NCBI RefSeq assembly: GCF_030440555.1
Contig: NZ_CP047118.1
Coordinates: forward strand, 744,001 to 808,000
Reading direction: 5' to 3'
Length of the DNA stretch: 64,000 nucleotides
Source: Corynebacterium caspium DSM 44850
Lineage (GTDB): Bacteria > Actinomycetota > Actinomycetes > Mycobacteriales > Mycobacteriaceae
In this document: positions 10,031-20,178 of the stretch, piece after piece
How positions within the stretch are numbered: the stretch's first letter is position 1
Layout of the letters: every line of letters starts with the position of its first letter
Notes under the pieces: model-generated
Databases searched by the model: none
Told to the model about the DNA's origin: nothing
The model's input: only the letters and a program-made list of their open reading frames with translations
Translations under genes and position numbers: made by a program

Positions 10031-12157
10031 ATGAACGATTCCCGTTCAACCCCTCGGAAGGTCACTCGTAAAGCGGGTCCTCCGAAAAATTACGAGTCAA
10101 CGCCTACCTTTAAGGCTCCGGAAACCCCGGCTGATTCGGCTGATACAGCAGATAAAACCACGGTGAACTCGCGGACTAAAACCCGCGAAACCGAAGGTCG
10201 TCAGTCCCGTGGGGCTGGTTCTGCTAATCGGAATAACCGCCCTAACCGCGGTAACCGTAATAATAATGGCGATAATCGCGGGTCTAACCGCAATCGTAAT
10301 AATCAAGATCGCAGCGGTTCGGACCGTAACAGTTCAGACCGTAATTCACAGGGTCGTAATGCCCAGCGCGGAAATTCGCGTCGCAACCCGGTGAAGTCAA
10401 TGCAGGGTGCGGATATGACGCAGCGTCTGCCTGCTCCACCAAAGCAAGCTAAGAATTCTTTGCGCATTTATGCCCTTGGTGGCATCTCTGAAATTGGCCG
10501 CAATATGACTGTCTTCGAATATGAAGGCCGTTTATTAATAGTGGACTGTGGCGTACTTTTCCCCTCCTCCGGGGAACCTGGCGTTGATTTAATCCTCCCA
10601 GATTTTGGTCCTATTTCTGAAAAACTAGATCTAGTAGATGCCCTGGTTATTACACACGGTCACGAAGACCATATTGGCGCTATTCCTTATCTACTGCGTT
10701 TGCGTCCAGATCTGCCAATTATTGGCTCGCGTTTCACGTTGGCCCTAATTGCGGCAAAGACTAAGGAACATCGTCAGCGCCCCAAGCTCATTGAAGTTAA
10801 TGATAAATCAAATGAGAACCGGGGAAATTTCAATATTCGTTTCTGGAATGTAGATCACTCCATTCCAGATTGCTTGGGAATTACCATTAAAACCCCTGCG
10901 GGCATGGTCGTAATGACTGGCGATATTAAGCTAGATCAGACTCCGCTAAGTGGAATTCCTACAGATCTTCCAGCGCTTTCTCGCTTTGGCGATGAAGGCA
11001 TCGATCTGATGCTAGTTGACTCCACCAACGCGACGGTACCAGGCATTTCCTCTTCTGAAGCTGAAGTAGGACCTACCTTAGAACGCTTGATTACTGGAGC
11101 TAAACAGCGCGTAATCCTAGCTTCTTTTGCTTCAAATGTGTATCGCGTACAGGCAGCGGTTAATGCCGCAGTTGCCGCTGGACGCAAGGTGGCCTTCACA
11201 GGGCGTTCGATGATTCGCAATATGGAAATTGCGGAGAAAATGGGATACCTGAAGGCCCCGCGTGGAACCATCATTAGCATGGAAGACGCCGCTAAACTGG
11301 CGCCGCACAAGCTTTTGTTGATCACCACTGGTACCCAGGGTGAACCAATGGCGGCACTTTCGCGGATGGCTCGTCGGGAACACCGACAGATCACGGTACG
11401 CGAAGGCGATATGATCATTTTGAGTTCCTCGTTAGTACCAGGCAATGAAGAAGCCGTATTTGGTGTCATCAATATGCTGTCTCAGATTGGTGCCCAGGTA
11501 ATTACTGGTAGTGATGCCAAGGTACACACCTCTGGCCACGGTTATGCTGGCGAATTGCTCTTCCTTTATAACGCTGCTCGTCCGCGTTATGTGATGCCAG
11601 TTCACGGCGAATGGCGCCATATTCGCGCCAATAAGCAGTTAGCTATTTCTACTGGTGTGCCGGAAGAAAATACGGTCTTGGCCCAAAACGGTGTGGTAGT
11701 TGAGATGCTTAATGGTGAAGTCCGAGTAGTTGGGCAAATCCCCATTGGCAATCTTTATGTAGATGGCACCACCATGGGTGAAGTTGATAGCGATGTGCTG
11801 GAAGAACGCACCTCGTTAGGGGCTGGTGGTTTGATTAATATCACCGCTTTGATTGATACTCGGACCTCACGTCTGCTGGAAACTCCTACCATCGCAACTC
11901 ACGGTTTTGCTGAAGATGACCGGGAGATGGTTCCACAACTGCGTGAACTTACCGAATCCACCATGAATGATTTAGCTGCGCACGGTGAAAATGATCCGTA
12001 CCGCATGGTGCAGCAGTTGCGTCGTAAGGTTTCCCGCTTTGTTTCTCAAAAGTGGCGTCGTGATCCGATGATTCTGCCAACTGTCATCCCGATGACGGTA
12101 GATATTAATTCGGAGATCAGCGATGAAGATTTACGTGCTGCTCGCGAATCGCTTTAA
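10031..12157 (+). CDS. rnj: Ribonuclease J
   Basis: Metallo-beta-lactamase-fold ribonuclease with endonuclease and 5'-3' exonuclease activity in RNA maturation and decay. The catalytic HGHEDH motif is at residues 209-214, followed by the beta-CASP domain and a C-terminal domain. Residues 1 to about 140 form a disordered, basic extension; 57-120 is almost entirely Asn, Arg, Gly and Ser with repeated NRN/DRN units. Similar extensions occur in other corynebacterial RNase J proteins as I recall. The start is ATG 10031, two bases after dapA, with a Shine-Dalgarno-like ctggag inside the dapA end. Confidence 0.95.
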   Translation: MNDSRSTPRKVTRKAGPPKNYESTPTFKAPETPADSADTADKTTVNSRTKTRETEGRQSRGAGSANRNNRPNRGNRNNNGDNRGSNRNRNNQDRSGSDRNSSDRNSQGRNAQRGNSRRNPVKSMQGADMTQRLPAPPKQAKNSLRIYALGGISEIGRNMTVFEYEGRLLIVDCGVLFPSSGEPGVDLILPDFGPISEKLDLVDALVITHGHEDHIGAIPYLLRLRPDLPIIGSRFTLALIAAKTKEHRQRPKLIEVNDKSNENRGNFNIRFWNVDHSIPDCLGITIKTPAGMVVMTGDIKLDQTPLSGIPTDLPALSRFGDEGIDLMLVDSTNATVPGISSSEAEVGPTLERLITGAKQRVILASFASNVYRVQAAVNAAVAAGRKVAFTGRSMIRNMEIAEKMGYLKAPRGTIISMEDAAKLAPHKLLLITTGTQGEPMAALSRMARREHRQITVREGDMIILSSSLVPGNEEAVFGVINMLSQIGAQVITGSDAKVHTSGHGYAGELLFLYNAARPRYVMPVHGEWRHIRANKQLAISTGVPEENTVLAQNGVVVEMLNGEVRVVGQIPIGNLYVDGTTMGEVDSDVLEERTSLGAGGLINITALIDTRTSRLLETPTIATHGFAEDDREMVPQLRELTESTMNDLAAHGENDPYRMVQQLRRKVSRFVSQKWRRDPMILPTVIPMTVDINSEISDEDLRAARESL

Positions 12158-12179
12158 GCAAATATTTAAGTCCGCTTAG

Positions 12180-12231
12180 CTAGACCCATGCACTCCTGCC
12201 TTATCGGCAAGGGGTGCATGTCTAGTTTCTG
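12180..12231 (+). terminator. Stem-loop terminator after rnj
   Basis: A long, slightly interrupted stem: ctagac with gtctag, catgcac with gtgcatg and tgcc with ggca, followed by a short T-rich stretch (tttct). It ends the dapB-to-rnj operon ahead of ftsK. Confidence 0.7.
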
Positions 12232-12357
12232 CACTAGACTAGGCAAAAAATTCAGACCTTAGCCGTTAATAGAGTTATTGATGTGACGACTGAGGTTGAG
12301 GTCTTTAAGGTAGAAGGCCGCAAGCATGCTTATTAAAGAGCCCGGAAGGCAAGATAG

Positions 12358-15300
12358 ATGAATTACCGTGACGACACTGCTGCAACGACGGCAGCATTCC
12401 GTGCGGCCGCCACTAGCGAGGAACGTACTGGAGCACCAGTACGAGTTGTAGGTCGCGGGCTGGGCTCGATTTTTAAAAGCATAGCTAAAGGTGCAGGTAA
12501 CGCGGTGCGTGCTACTGGAAATCTCTTCAAACATAGCTCCGACGATGCCGATTTTGAACTAGGAGAAGACATCCCCGTGTCGCATAGCGCCACAAATTCA
12601 GCAGGGTTGGCAGACTCTGCAACAGAAACGGGAAAACCACTTCGCAAACCGCGCCGGAGGCGTTCTCTAGGAAAAGCCGGACAAGAAGACCTTTATGCGC
12701 ACCTGAATACTGAAGATGCTTTCGAAGATTCTGCCGCGGCTAAAAAAGGTCCTGCTATTTCCACTAGAGCAGCTGCAGCAATGCAAGAACATTCCGATGG
12801 AATTGGTTTGGTGCTCATTGGCTTAGGAGCAGTGCTTGGGGCTTCGGTATGGCTTGATATTGCTGGTCCAATTGGCTCTTGGATAGCTAAAATCACCCAC
12901 ACAGTGATTGGAGCAGGGGCGTTTATAATGCCAGTGGCTTTAGTCGTTCTGGCTATCGCCATAATGCTCGGTGCCAATACTGTGATCCAAGCTAAACCTC
13001 GGGTGGCTTTAGGTGCAGCATTTTTGATTATTGCGATGCTTGGAATTGTCCATATTTTCGCCGGAAATCCCACCAGTTGGGAAGCGCGAAGAGTAGCTGG
13101 GGGAGCAGTAGGAGCCTGGACTGGCGGCTTGCTTTCGGCTGGGTTTAGCCCGTATGTAGCTGTCCCAATTCTTGGTTTGGTGATCGTCTATGGGGCTTTG
13201 CAAGTAACCGAGATCACGGTTAAAGAGGTTTATACCGCGCTAAAAGGTTGGATTAACGATCTTCGCCATTCTGAAGATCAAGACCTGGAGATTGACACCT
13301 CCCTAAGTGAGGCGGTGCTAAACGATAAACTACCTGCCTCACCTTCTACACCTACCTCAGCTGCCTCAGCTGCCTCACGCACACCGCTAAATGGGCATTT
13401 AAATAACGGTATTCGCGATCTTGCTGCCCGCTCAAGAACTCCGCGCCCAAGTGCTCGCCCCACTCCTATGGAGGCTTATGCGCCGGCGGACCCTGCAGAT
13501 GTGGAACCGATGTCACTATTTGAGACAACTGCTAAACCTGCAGCTGCGAAGGCTACGTCACCAGAAGAATCTCCCCGAAATAATACTGCGGTCCAACACA
13601 ATACGGCGGTGCTTAAAGATACCAGTGAGATTCCGGTAGTTCAGGCCCCAGATCCAACTCCACTTCGACAGCGCGATGCAGTGGCTGCTGGCCGAGAATC
13701 GGTGCGGCAAGCAATCCTGGCCAGAAGCTCCAAAGATCCTATGGGCCCAAATAAAGCGACTAGCGGCGCTGCTAGTGCCATTGCTGGCGCGGCTACCGCT
13801 GCTGGTGCAGGTGCCGAAGCGATCAGTGCTGCGGCCAACCAGGTTGCTAGTGCTGCTAGTGGGGCCCAAGCTGTACAAAATGGGGTAGCAGCTGGAATAT
13901 CTGGCGCTGCTGGCGCGGCCGCTGGTGCGATTGCCGGAAACGCCATCAGTGGAGCTATGCAAGCAACCACACCTACCAGCACTGGAACCACGCCGGCCGC
14001 TAGCAATCGGCAGAGTCACTATCAGGTTCCGTCGACTGGGCTTTTGATTCCTGGCGAACCGCCAAAGGGTCATTCTGCTACTAATGATCGCATTATTGAA
14101 GCGATAACGGATGTATTCCGCGAATTTAAAATTGATGCGGCGGTGACTGGTTTTTCGCGGGGTCCTACAGTTACTCGATATGAGGTGGAATTAGGGCCAG
14201 GCGTTAAGGTTTCTAAAATTACCAACCTGCACTCGAATTTGGCTTATGCCGTGGCTACTGAAAATGTTCGCCTGTTGACTCCGATTCCAGGCAAATCTGC
14301 CGTGGGTATTGAAGTTCCAAATAGTGATCGCGAAGTCGTGCGGCTAGCAGATGTGCTGGAAGCTCCAGAGGTTGCCAATAATCCAGATCCTATGCTCATT
14401 GGTTTAGGCAAGGATATTGAAGGCGATTTCGTTGCTGCTTCAGTGCAAAAAATGCCGCACCTTTTGGTAGCTGGTGCTACTGGTTCTGGTAAGTCGGCCT
14501 TTGTTAACTCCATGCTGGTTTCGCTATTAACCCGAGCTACTCCAGAAGAAGTGCGCCTAATCTTGGTGGATCCCAAAATGGTGGAACTCACCCCTTATGA
14601 AGGAATTCCGCACCTTATTACTCCTATTATTACGCAGCCCAAAAAAGCCACCTCTGCTTTGCAATGGCTGGTAGAGGAGATGGAACAGCGTTATATGGAT
14701 ATGAAAGCGGCAAAAGTTCGCCATATTAAGGATTTCAACCGCAAAATCATCTCTGGTGAATTTGAAACCCCGCTAGGTTCGAAGCGCGAATATCATGCGT
14801 ATCCCTTTATCGTCTGTGTGGTCGACGAACTAGCAGACTTAATGATGACCGCGCCAAAGGAAATTGAAGAATCCATTGTGCGCATTACCCAAAAGGCGCG
14901 TGCTGCAGGTATTCACCTAGTTTTGGCTACCCAGCGTCCATCGGTAGATGTAGTTACCGGTTTGATTAAAACCAATGTGCCTTCCCGTTTAGCTTTTGCG
15001 ACCTCTTCTCTAACAGATTCTCGCGTCATTTTGGACCAAGCCGGGGCTGAACGTTTGATTGGTATGGGCGATGCGCTCTTTATTCCGCAAGGAGCCGGGC
15101 GCCCGCAGCGTCTCCAAGGTGCTTATGTAACCGATGAAGAAGTGCAAGCCGTAGTAGAGGCAGCAAAAGCCCAGGCCCAGCCAAATTATACGGCCGGTGT
15201 AACCGAGGATAAGCAGGCAGAAAAGAAACAGATTGATGAGGAAATAGGCAAGGATCTAGATGATCTGCTAGCGGCAGTAGACCTAGTAGTTAGCTCCCAG

Positions 15301-15618
15301 CTGGGATCGACTTCTATGTTGCAGCGCAAATTGCGAATTGGTTTTGCAAAAGCTGGACGATTAATGGATCTGATGGAAACTCGCGGGATAGTAGGTCCTT
15401 CTGAAGGCTCCAAAGCTCGTGAAGTTTTGGTGAAACCTGATGAGCTAGAAACTGTGATCTGGATGATTAAAGGGGCAGACCCCGCCGATGCTCCTAAAGA
15501 GATAGAAGCTGAAATTGCAGCTGAAAATGCAGCGGGATCAGAAACTTCTGGAGTAGGTAATGCGGAGGAGACCCGAACCGTGCAGGCTACTTATAATCCC
15601 ACCGGAGGTGCGTTTTAG
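12358..15618 (+). CDS. ftsK: DNA translocase FtsK/SpoIIIE
   Basis: Septum-anchored ATPase that pumps DNA during chromosome segregation. After a basic N-terminal tail there are about four membrane segments (roughly residues 145-290), then a long linker and the RecA-like motor. Walker A is GATGSGKS at 706-713; DPKMVEL and the Walker B-like [11 protein letters not shown] follow. The C-terminal gamma winged helix ([17 protein letters not shown] onward) should read polar KOPS sequences. The linker (about 465-560) is unusually rich in Ala, Gly and Ser. ATG 12358 follows a weak ribosome site. The 1086-residue length is within the family range. Confidence 0.96.
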   Translation: MNYRDDTAATTAAFRAAATSEERTGAPVRVVGRGLGSIFKSIAKGAGNAVRATGNLFKHSSDDADFELGEDIPVSHSATNSAGLADSATETGKPLRKPRRRRSLGKAGQEDLYAHLNTEDAFEDSAAAKKGPAISTRAAAAMQEHSDGIGLVLIGLGAVLGASVWLDIAGPIGSWIAKITHTVIGAGAFIMPVALVVLAIAIMLGANTVIQAKPRVALGAAFLIIAMLGIVHIFAGNPTSWEARRVAGGAVGAWTGGLLSAGFSPYVAVPILGLVIVYGALQVTEITVKEVYTALKGWINDLRHSEDQDLEIDTSLSEAVLNDKLPASPSTPTSAASAASRTPLNGHLNNGIRDLAARSRTPRPSARPTPMEAYAPADPADVEPMSLFETTAKPAAAKATSPEESPRNNTAVQHNTAVLKDTSEIPVVQAPDPTPLRQRDAVAAGRESVRQAILARSSKDPMGPNKATSGAASAIAGAATAAGAGAEAISAAANQVASAASGAQAVQNGVAAGISGAAGAAAGAIAGNAISGAMQATTPTSTGTTPAASNRQSHYQVPSTGLLIPGEPPKGHSATNDRIIEAITDVFREFKIDAAVTGFSRGPTVTRYEVELGPGVKVSKITNLHSNLAYAVATENVRLLTPIPGKSAVGIEVPNSDREVVRLADVLEAPEVANNPDPMLIGLGKDIEGDFVAASVQKMPHLLVAGATGSGKSAFVNSMLVSLLTRATPEEVRLILVDPKMVELTPYEGIPHLITPIITQPKKATSALQWLVEEMEQRYMDMKAAKVRHIKDFNRKIISGEFETPLGSKREYHAYPFIVCVVDELADLMMTAPKEIEESIVRITQKARAAGIHLVLATQRPSVDVVTGLIKTNVPSRLAFATSSLTDSRVILDQAGAERLIGMGDALFIPQGAGRPQRLQGAYVTDEEVQAVVEAAKAQAQPNYTAGVTEDKQAEKKQIDEEIGKDLDDLLAAVDLVVSSQLGSTSMLQRKLRIGFAKAGRLMDLMETRGIVGPSEGSKAREVLVKPDELETVIWMIKGADPADAPKEIEAEIAAENAAGSETSGVGNAEETRTVQATYNPTGGAF

Positions 15619-15650
15619 TTATTTAACGACTAAGGTTTGAACCCGTTCGA

Positions 15651-15832
15651 GTGGAGGGGAGTACCCCGCCTAAACAGCATTGATCGTCAGCACGGATATT
15701 CGGCTTAAAAACTGTTTTCCCGGTCATGTTGGCTCGCCTTAAACCGCTAGCTTTTTGAGCTATGTTCTAAGCGAGTGGGGGAGACCTCCGGTCCTTAACT
15801 ATTTTTTGCCAGCGACCGGAGGTCTGCGCATT
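15651..15832 (+). promoter_or_regulatory. Probable yybP-ykoY (manganese) riboswitch with a translational switch
   Basis: The leader starts with ggaggggagta, matching the conserved GGGGAGTA start of the yybP-ykoY class. It contains paired segments near 15690-15770 and closes with gggggagacctcc at 15777-15789, so the 5' ggagg and 3' cctcc can form P1. The same cctcc lies in a perfect 12-bp hairpin (15782-15793 with 15814-15825), which hides ggagg at 15818-15822, the ribosome site 10 bases before ATG 15833. Ligand binding would form P1 and free that site. The class precedes TerC/Alx genes in many bacteria. Assigned by eye, without a covariance model. Confidence 0.7.
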
Positions 15833-16846
15833 ATGGATGTACCTATTTGGATCTGGATTGTCACTTTGGTGGTAATTCTGGGATTTTTTGTTTTCGATTT
15901 TTATTCGCATGTACGAACCCCACATGAGCCCACTATTAAAGAAGCCGGCATCTGGTCGGCAATCTATATTGGGCTAGCTTTACTCTTTGGTTTAGGAGTG
16001 GGCGTGTTATGGAATCATGAACACGCCGTGGAATACCTAACTGGTTATGTGCTGGAAAAATCTCTATCAGTAGATAACCTATTTGTATTCGCCCTAATTA
16101 TGGGTGCTTTCCAAATTCCACGAAAGTACCAGCAAAAAGTGCTGCTTATCGGTATTGCTTTAGCTTTAGGTTTCCGGCTTATCTTTATTTTGCTGGGCGC
16201 TACCATCATTAATGCTTGGTCGGATGTCTTCTATATATTTGCCGTATTCTTGCTCTTTACCGCGGCCAAGATGATTATCGATGAAGTCCGCGATGCCCCG
16301 CAGAAGAATCCCAAAGATATGCTTATGGTGCGCATGGTTTCTAAGGTGATTCCGGTTACCGAGGGCTATGAAAATGATCACCTAATTACCCATACAAAGG
16401 GAAAACGCCACTTTACCCCCCTATTTTTGGCGCTAATTTCTATCGGGGTAGTCGATGTGATGTTTGCCTTGGATTCCATTCCGGCAATCTATGGAGTGAC
16501 CCAAGAGGCCTATTTAGTATTCACCACTAATGCATTTTCCCTCCTGGGTTTGCGACAGCTTTATTTCCTCTTAGACGGCCTGCTAGATCGCCTAATTTAT
16601 CTTTCCTATGGGCTTTCGGTAGTGCTTGGCTTCATCGGTTTGAAACTTTTGCTACATGCTTTAAACCACAACCACCTCTTCCTCATCAATGGTGGAGAAC
16701 CGGTGCCGGTATTTGAGATCCCCACCTTGTTGTCCTTATTGGTGATAGTGGTAGTCCTGACGGTGACAGTTGTGGCCTCGATTATTGCTTCAGCTCAAAA
16801 ACGCAAGGGCGAAGCCCAAATAGTGCAAAGTGTTGACCCACAGTAG
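15833..16846 (+). CDS. TerC/Alx family integral membrane protein
   Basis: Polytopic membrane protein of the TerC family, several members of which export manganese. About seven to nine hydrophobic segments are visible. The family's acidic membrane motifs are present: SLSVDNLFVFALI and DVMFALDSIPAIYG. I chose ATG 15833 (338 residues, MDVPIWIW), because it follows ggagg at the right distance; an in-frame GTG at 15755 lies inside the riboswitch and is not used. Its own leader carries the probable riboswitch, so expression should follow metal levels. The following gene is a separate lipid-synthesis fusion. Confidence 0.9.
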   Translation: MDVPIWIWIVTLVVILGFFVFDFYSHVRTPHEPTIKEAGIWSAIYIGLALLFGLGVGVLWNHEHAVEYLTGYVLEKSLSVDNLFVFALIMGAFQIPRKYQQKVLLIGIALALGFRLIFILLGATIINAWSDVFYIFAVFLLFTAAKMIIDEVRDAPQKNPKDMLMVRMVSKVIPVTEGYENDHLITHTKGKRHFTPLFLALISIGVVDVMFALDSIPAIYGVTQEAYLVFTTNAFSLLGLRQLYFLLDGLLDRLIYLSYGLSVVLGFIGLKLLLHALNHNHLFLINGGEPVPVFEIPTLLSLLVIVVVLTVTVVASIIASAQKRKGEAQIVQSVDPQ

Positions 16847-16891
16847 TTTTTCAAAAGGGTTATTAGGCCACATTTAGGTAGGGTGCTTGTT

Positions 16892-18022
16892 ATGACTTCT
16901 GATCACGGTAATAGTTCCACAGGTACCGTCGCTGCTAAGCCGCAGCAGGTATCTAATTGGAATTTACCTAATGCGCTAACGATGCTGCGCATTATCTTTG
17001 TTCCAGTATTTTCCTATGCGCTGATCAAGTCACAAGGCCAAGATTTTGACTGGATGTGGGCTTCTTTCTTAATCTTTGTGGCCCTTATGATCACCGATAA
17101 ATTAGATGGTGATATTGCTCGTGCCCGCGGTTTGATAACTAATTTTGGCAAGATAGCTGATCCTATTGCTGATAAAGCTCTGATTCTGGCAGCTTTGATT
17201 GGGCTTTCCCTAATAGGATCAGTTCCGTTTTGGATGACCTTTGTAATTATTGGTAGGGAACTACTGATCACCTTATGGCGCTTGCTAGTGCTCAGGCGCG
17301 GGGTAGTAGTCCCAGCTAGCAAGGGTGGAAAACTAAAAACTGTAGTCCAAAGTCTAGCTATTGCACTTTATCTACTGCCCTTGCCTACATGGTTGTATTT
17401 CCCGCGCTATGCCATCATGTTTATAGCCGTGATAATCACTGCAGTTACTGGTGTGCAATATATTGCCGCCACGGTTTTCCCTAATTCTAAACTCGTGCAA
17501 TTATTTGCCGATAAACCAACTGCGACGCCGCCTCCTGCTGAGATATCTGTCCTTTCTAGTAAAGCAATTTCGCGCTTGCAAGAGCGTGGCGAAACTATAG
17601 GTACTTGTGAATCGCTCACCGCGGGCTTATTAAGCGCAGAAATAGCAGCTATACCTGGAGCTTCCCAGGTTTTTAGAGGCGCTCTGGTTACCTATGCCAC
17701 AGATCTTAAAATTCAACTTGCGGGAGTAGATGCGGCCTATATAGCAGCACATGGAGTAATCGATGCAGGCACTGTGAGTCAAATGGCCACAGGGGCTAAG
17801 CAGCGCCTAGGCACAGATTGGGCAATAGCACTTAGCGGAGTAGCCGGCCCAGATACCCAAGACGGGCATCCAGTAGGTGAGGTTTGGTTAGCAATTCAAG
17901 GTCCAGGAACTACCGCTATAGTGACCAAACTTGGAAATCCGCTTTTAAGCGGTAGCCGAGAGGAAATACGTTTAGCTGCAGTTAAGCTCTCCCTTGAAGA
18001 GCTTCTCAAATTATTAGGATAG
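16892..18022 (+). CDS. PgsA-CinA fusion: CDP-alcohol phosphatidyltransferase plus CinA/PncC domain
   Basis: One uninterrupted frame joins two proteins normally encoded separately. Residues 20-205 are a membrane phosphatidyltransferase (phosphatidylglycerophosphate synthase type) with the D-x2-D-G-x2-A-R-x8-G-x3-D-x3-D motif at 69-94. Residues 209-217 are a proline-rich linker. Residues about 220-376 are a CinA C-terminal (nicotinamide-nucleotide amidase) domain with TCESLTAGLLSAE, PGASQVFRGALVTYA and GVAGP. I see no start codon and ribosome site at the join. In C. glutamicum pgsA2 and cinA are neighbouring separate genes as I recall. Start ATG 16892 (GTG 16883 possible). clgR converges behind a terminator. 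Confidence 0.88.
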   Translation: MTSDHGNSSTGTVAAKPQQVSNWNLPNALTMLRIIFVPVFSYALIKSQGQDFDWMWASFLIFVALMITDKLDGDIARARGLITNFGKIADPIADKALILAALIGLSLIGSVPFWMTFVIIGRELLITLWRLLVLRRGVVVPASKGGKLKTVVQSLAIALYLLPLPTWLYFPRYAIMFIAVIITAVTGVQYIAATVFPNSKLVQLFADKPTATPPPAEISVLSSKAISRLQERGETIGTCESLTAGLLSAEIAAIPGASQVFRGALVTYATDLKIQLAGVDAAYIAAHGVIDAGTVSQMATGAKQRLGTDWAIALSGVAGPDTQDGHPVGEVWLAIQGPGTTAIVTKLGNPLLSGSREEIRLAAVKLSLEELLKLLG

Positions 18023-18039
18023 AACTTCCCATAGATAGA

Positions 18040-18075
18040 AAAGGCGCGAACTGGAAAAACTGGTTCGCGCCTTTG
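18040..18075. terminator. Bidirectional terminator between the pgsA-cinA fusion and clgR
   Basis: Symmetric stem aaaggcgcgaac with gttcgcgccttt, flanked by A and T runs on the two sides. It serves the convergent genes from both directions. Confidence 0.85.
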
Positions 18076-18088
18076 TCTGCAAGGTCTT

Positions 18089-18499
18089 TTAATGTGCTGC
18101 AGCCATCCGTACAGCGCGAATATCTACGCCCATGCTGTTTCTGGCAAGAGAGCCATTAGATACATTTTCCAATTCGTGGCTTACTCCACTGACAGCCATA
18201 GCGCTGGCTGCTTCGATTAAAACATCTGCAACAGTAGTTCCTAGAGCAGCACAAATAGCAGCTAAAACCTCAGAGGAAACTTCCTTACGGCCGCGTTCTA
18301 ATTCCGAAATATAACCAGGAGAAACCTTAGCTAGTTGAGCTAAGGTACGCAGAGTAACGTGCTGTTCAGCACGGTGAGCTCTTAAAGCTTCACCCAAAGC
18401 AGCGCGCAGCAAGGGCTCCGGAGTCCGGGTTACCTTCTTAAGCGGGGATGCAGCTGCATGCCGCTTTGGCGCATCGAGAAGTGCAGTATTAGTACTCAT
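18089..18499 (-). CDS. clgR: XRE-family transcriptional regulator ClgR
   Basis: Helix-turn-helix regulator that in Corynebacterium and Mycobacterium activates clpP1P2, clpC and other stress genes, and in mycobacteria pspA (family knowledge). The domain reads LREALGEAL-like, then TLRTLAQLAKVSPGYISELE with the highly conserved RGRKEVSSEVLAAIC and ADVLIEAA. I chose ATG 18499 (136 residues), beginning MSTNTALLDAP; the frame extends upstream to 18577 without homology. The end VRMAAAH is hydrophobic, as might suit proteolytic turnover (inference). It is divergent from pspA, a typical partner gene. Confidence 0.9.
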   Translation of the reverse strand: MSTNTALLDAPKRHAAASPLKKVTRTPEPLLRAALGEALRAHRAEQHVTLRTLAQLAKVSPGYISELERGRKEVSSEVLAAICAALGTTVADVLIEAASAMAVSGVSHELENVSNGSLARNSMGVDIRAVRMAAAH

Positions 18500-18641
18500 C
18501 ACTGTATATAACTCCCAAGCAGCCAATAATGTTCCCGCGATTTTAACTGCAGGTTGGGGAGATATTTTTCGCAGCATTAATTAGCTATGCAAGGTAATAT
18601 CGCCTTTGTATTCTTATAAATCTCTAGGAGGCTCTCCGCTC

Positions 18642-19475
18642 ATGGCAAATCCGTTCGTTAAAGCTTGGAAGTATTTGATGGCATTTTTCGATAATAAGAT
18701 CGAAGAAAATGCTGATCCAAAGGTACAGATCCAGCAAGCTATTACGGAAGCTCAACGGCAGCACCAAGCTTTGTCGCAGCAGGCAGCCGCAGTAATTGGG
18801 AACCAGCGTCAGCTGGAAATGCAGCTCAACCGACAGTTAACTGAGATTGAGAAGCTTCAGGCCAATACTCGTCAAGCCTTGCAATTAGCAGATCAAGCCC
18901 GTGCTGATGGAGACGCTGCTAAAGCTACGCAGTACGAAAATGCTGCAGAAGCATTTGCTGCACAGTTGGTAACTGTTGAACAAGGCATCGAAGACACCAA
19001 AGTTTTACATGATCAAGCTTTGCGCCAGGCAGCCCAAGCTAAACAGGCGGTAGAACGCAATGCGGCTAAACTTCAAGAGCAAGTAAATGAGCGCACCAAG
19101 CTGCTCAGCCAGCTAGAACAAGCCAAGATGCAAGAGCAAGTGGCAAATACCATGAAGTCTATGAGCTCCCTAACGGCTGGTAACACCCCTAATTTGGATC
19201 AGGTACGCGATAAGATTGAGCGTCGTTATGCCAATGCTTTAGGACAAGCAGAATTAGTTGATAATTCCATTGATGCCCGGATGGAAGAAGTCCAAGCAGC
19301 TGGGATTCAAATGGCTGGACATTCTCGTTTGGAAGAAATCCGCGCTTCGATGAAGAAAAATTCTGATACTCCCGCTGTTACTGCTCAAGCGCAGGAGGCT
19401 ATTGAAGCCGTAGAAGTTTCTCCAGAAACAGATGCTGCTAAGCGTCGCCTAGAAGAATTGCGCGAAGAAAAATAA
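18642..19475 (+). CDS. pspA: Phage-shock-protein-A (PspA/IM30) family protein
   Basis: Peripheral membrane protein of the PspA/VIPP family, which supports envelope integrity under stress. The sequence is almost wholly helical coiled coil (residues 25-185) after an N-terminal amphipathic helix [16 protein letters not shown]. The C-terminal part has a further helix and an acidic tail. ATG 18642 follows a good ribosome site (aggagg). In mycobacteria ClgR directly activates the pspA operon; here clgR is the divergent neighbour, which supports that control. No pspB or pspC genes are seen nearby. Confidence 0.9.
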   Translation: MANPFVKAWKYLMAFFDNKIEENADPKVQIQQAITEAQRQHQALSQQAAAVIGNQRQLEMQLNRQLTEIEKLQANTRQALQLADQARADGDAAKATQYENAAEAFAAQLVTVEQGIEDTKVLHDQALRQAAQAKQAVERNAAKLQEQVNERTKLLSQLEQAKMQEQVANTMKSMSSLTAGNTPNLDQVRDKIERRYANALGQAELVDNSIDARMEEVQAAGIQMAGHSRLEEIRASMKKNSDTPAVTAQAQEAIEAVEVSPETDAAKRRLEELREEK

Positions 19476-19485
19476 TTGAGATTTA

Positions 19486-19541
19486 AAAAAACCACTTACT
19501 AAGAGCCCGCAGATCTGGCTGAAAATAGTAAGTGGTTTTTT
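19486..19541. terminator. Terminator between pspA and bioN
   Basis: The arms aaaaaccacttact and agtaagtggttttt are complementary and bracket about 26 bases; T runs occur on both strands. It acts on the convergent pspA and bioN transcripts. Confidence 0.85.
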
Positions 19542-19557
19542 GCTAGCTTAAAAAATT

Positions 19558-20175
19558 TTAGGTATCGCCAATGCCGCGCGCCCACAGGGCTTCAGAAATA
19601 GTTTGAGCACGTCTTAGTGATTTAATCATTACCGGCACAAAGAAAGCCAAGGCCGAAAAGCCCAGCCCACGAGCCTTTCTAGCAGCAAGAACTTCTTCAA
19701 CTGCCGCTACCTGTAAAGGAATAAGACGCACAGTTAAAGCCAAGATTAAGGCCACCGTAGCGGCAGGGAAACCAAAGCGTTCAAGAGGTTTTAAACCTTG
19801 CTCGGTTGCCTCCATAAGCTGAGAAAGTGCAGTGGTTAGGGAAAGCAAGGAAGCTGCCATGATGCAAGAAAGCAGCATCACTAACATGCAAAATGCATAT
19901 CTCCAGCCCTGATTCCAGACTTGGAAGGCTGCTAAAAATAATAAAATCGGCAACGGAGTAAGTAGCTGTCCGAGGCTAATACGCCAGGGGATACGGGCAA
20001 TCAGATAGCTGATAAGCACGAGAGTGCCACAGATTGCTGCGCCTAATGGCTGGCTCCCAAAAAAGGTGGCCAACACAATAAAAATAATTATCCCTAGCAA
20101 TTTAGGGCCAGCAGGCATACGGTGAATTAAAGTATCCCCAGCAATATAGGTGCCGAGTGGGACTTGGATTCTCAT
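19558..20175 (-). CDS. bioN: Biotin ECF transporter transmembrane protein BioN (EcfT)
   Basis: Membrane-coupling T component of an energy-coupling-factor transporter, linking BioY to the ATPase BioM. The 205-residue protein has about five hydrophobic segments and the two EcfT coupling motifs: AARKARGLG and SEALWARGI near the C-terminus. It follows bioM with a three-base gap, in the order bioY-bioM-bioN on the minus strand. Start ATG 20175. A terminator follows at 19486-19541. Confidence 0.92.
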   Translation of the reverse strand: MRIQVPLGTYIAGDTLIHRMPAGPKLLGIIIFIVLATFFGSQPLGAAICGTLVLISYLIARIPWRISLGQLLTPLPILLFLAAFQVWNQGWRYAFCMLVMLLSCIMAASLLSLTTALSQLMEATEQGLKPLERFGFPAATVALILALTVRLIPLQVAAVEEVLAARKARGLGFSALAFFVPVMIKSLRRAQTISEALWARGIGDT

Positions 20176-20178
20176 CCC

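Noticed and set aside
10031-10420. Asn/Arg-rich N-terminal extension of RNase J as a novelty
   Set aside because: Long basic N-terminal extensions are usual in corynebacterial RNase J; only the exact composition varies.
10936-11472. Open frame on the minus strand inside rnj (about 178 codons)
   Set aside because: Antisense to the strongly conserved RNase J core; the composition reflects codon bias of the opposite strand and no family match is apparent.
18500-18641. ClgR operator between clgR and pspA
   Set aside because: I looked for the corynebacterial ClgR consensus and found no convincing match in this region.
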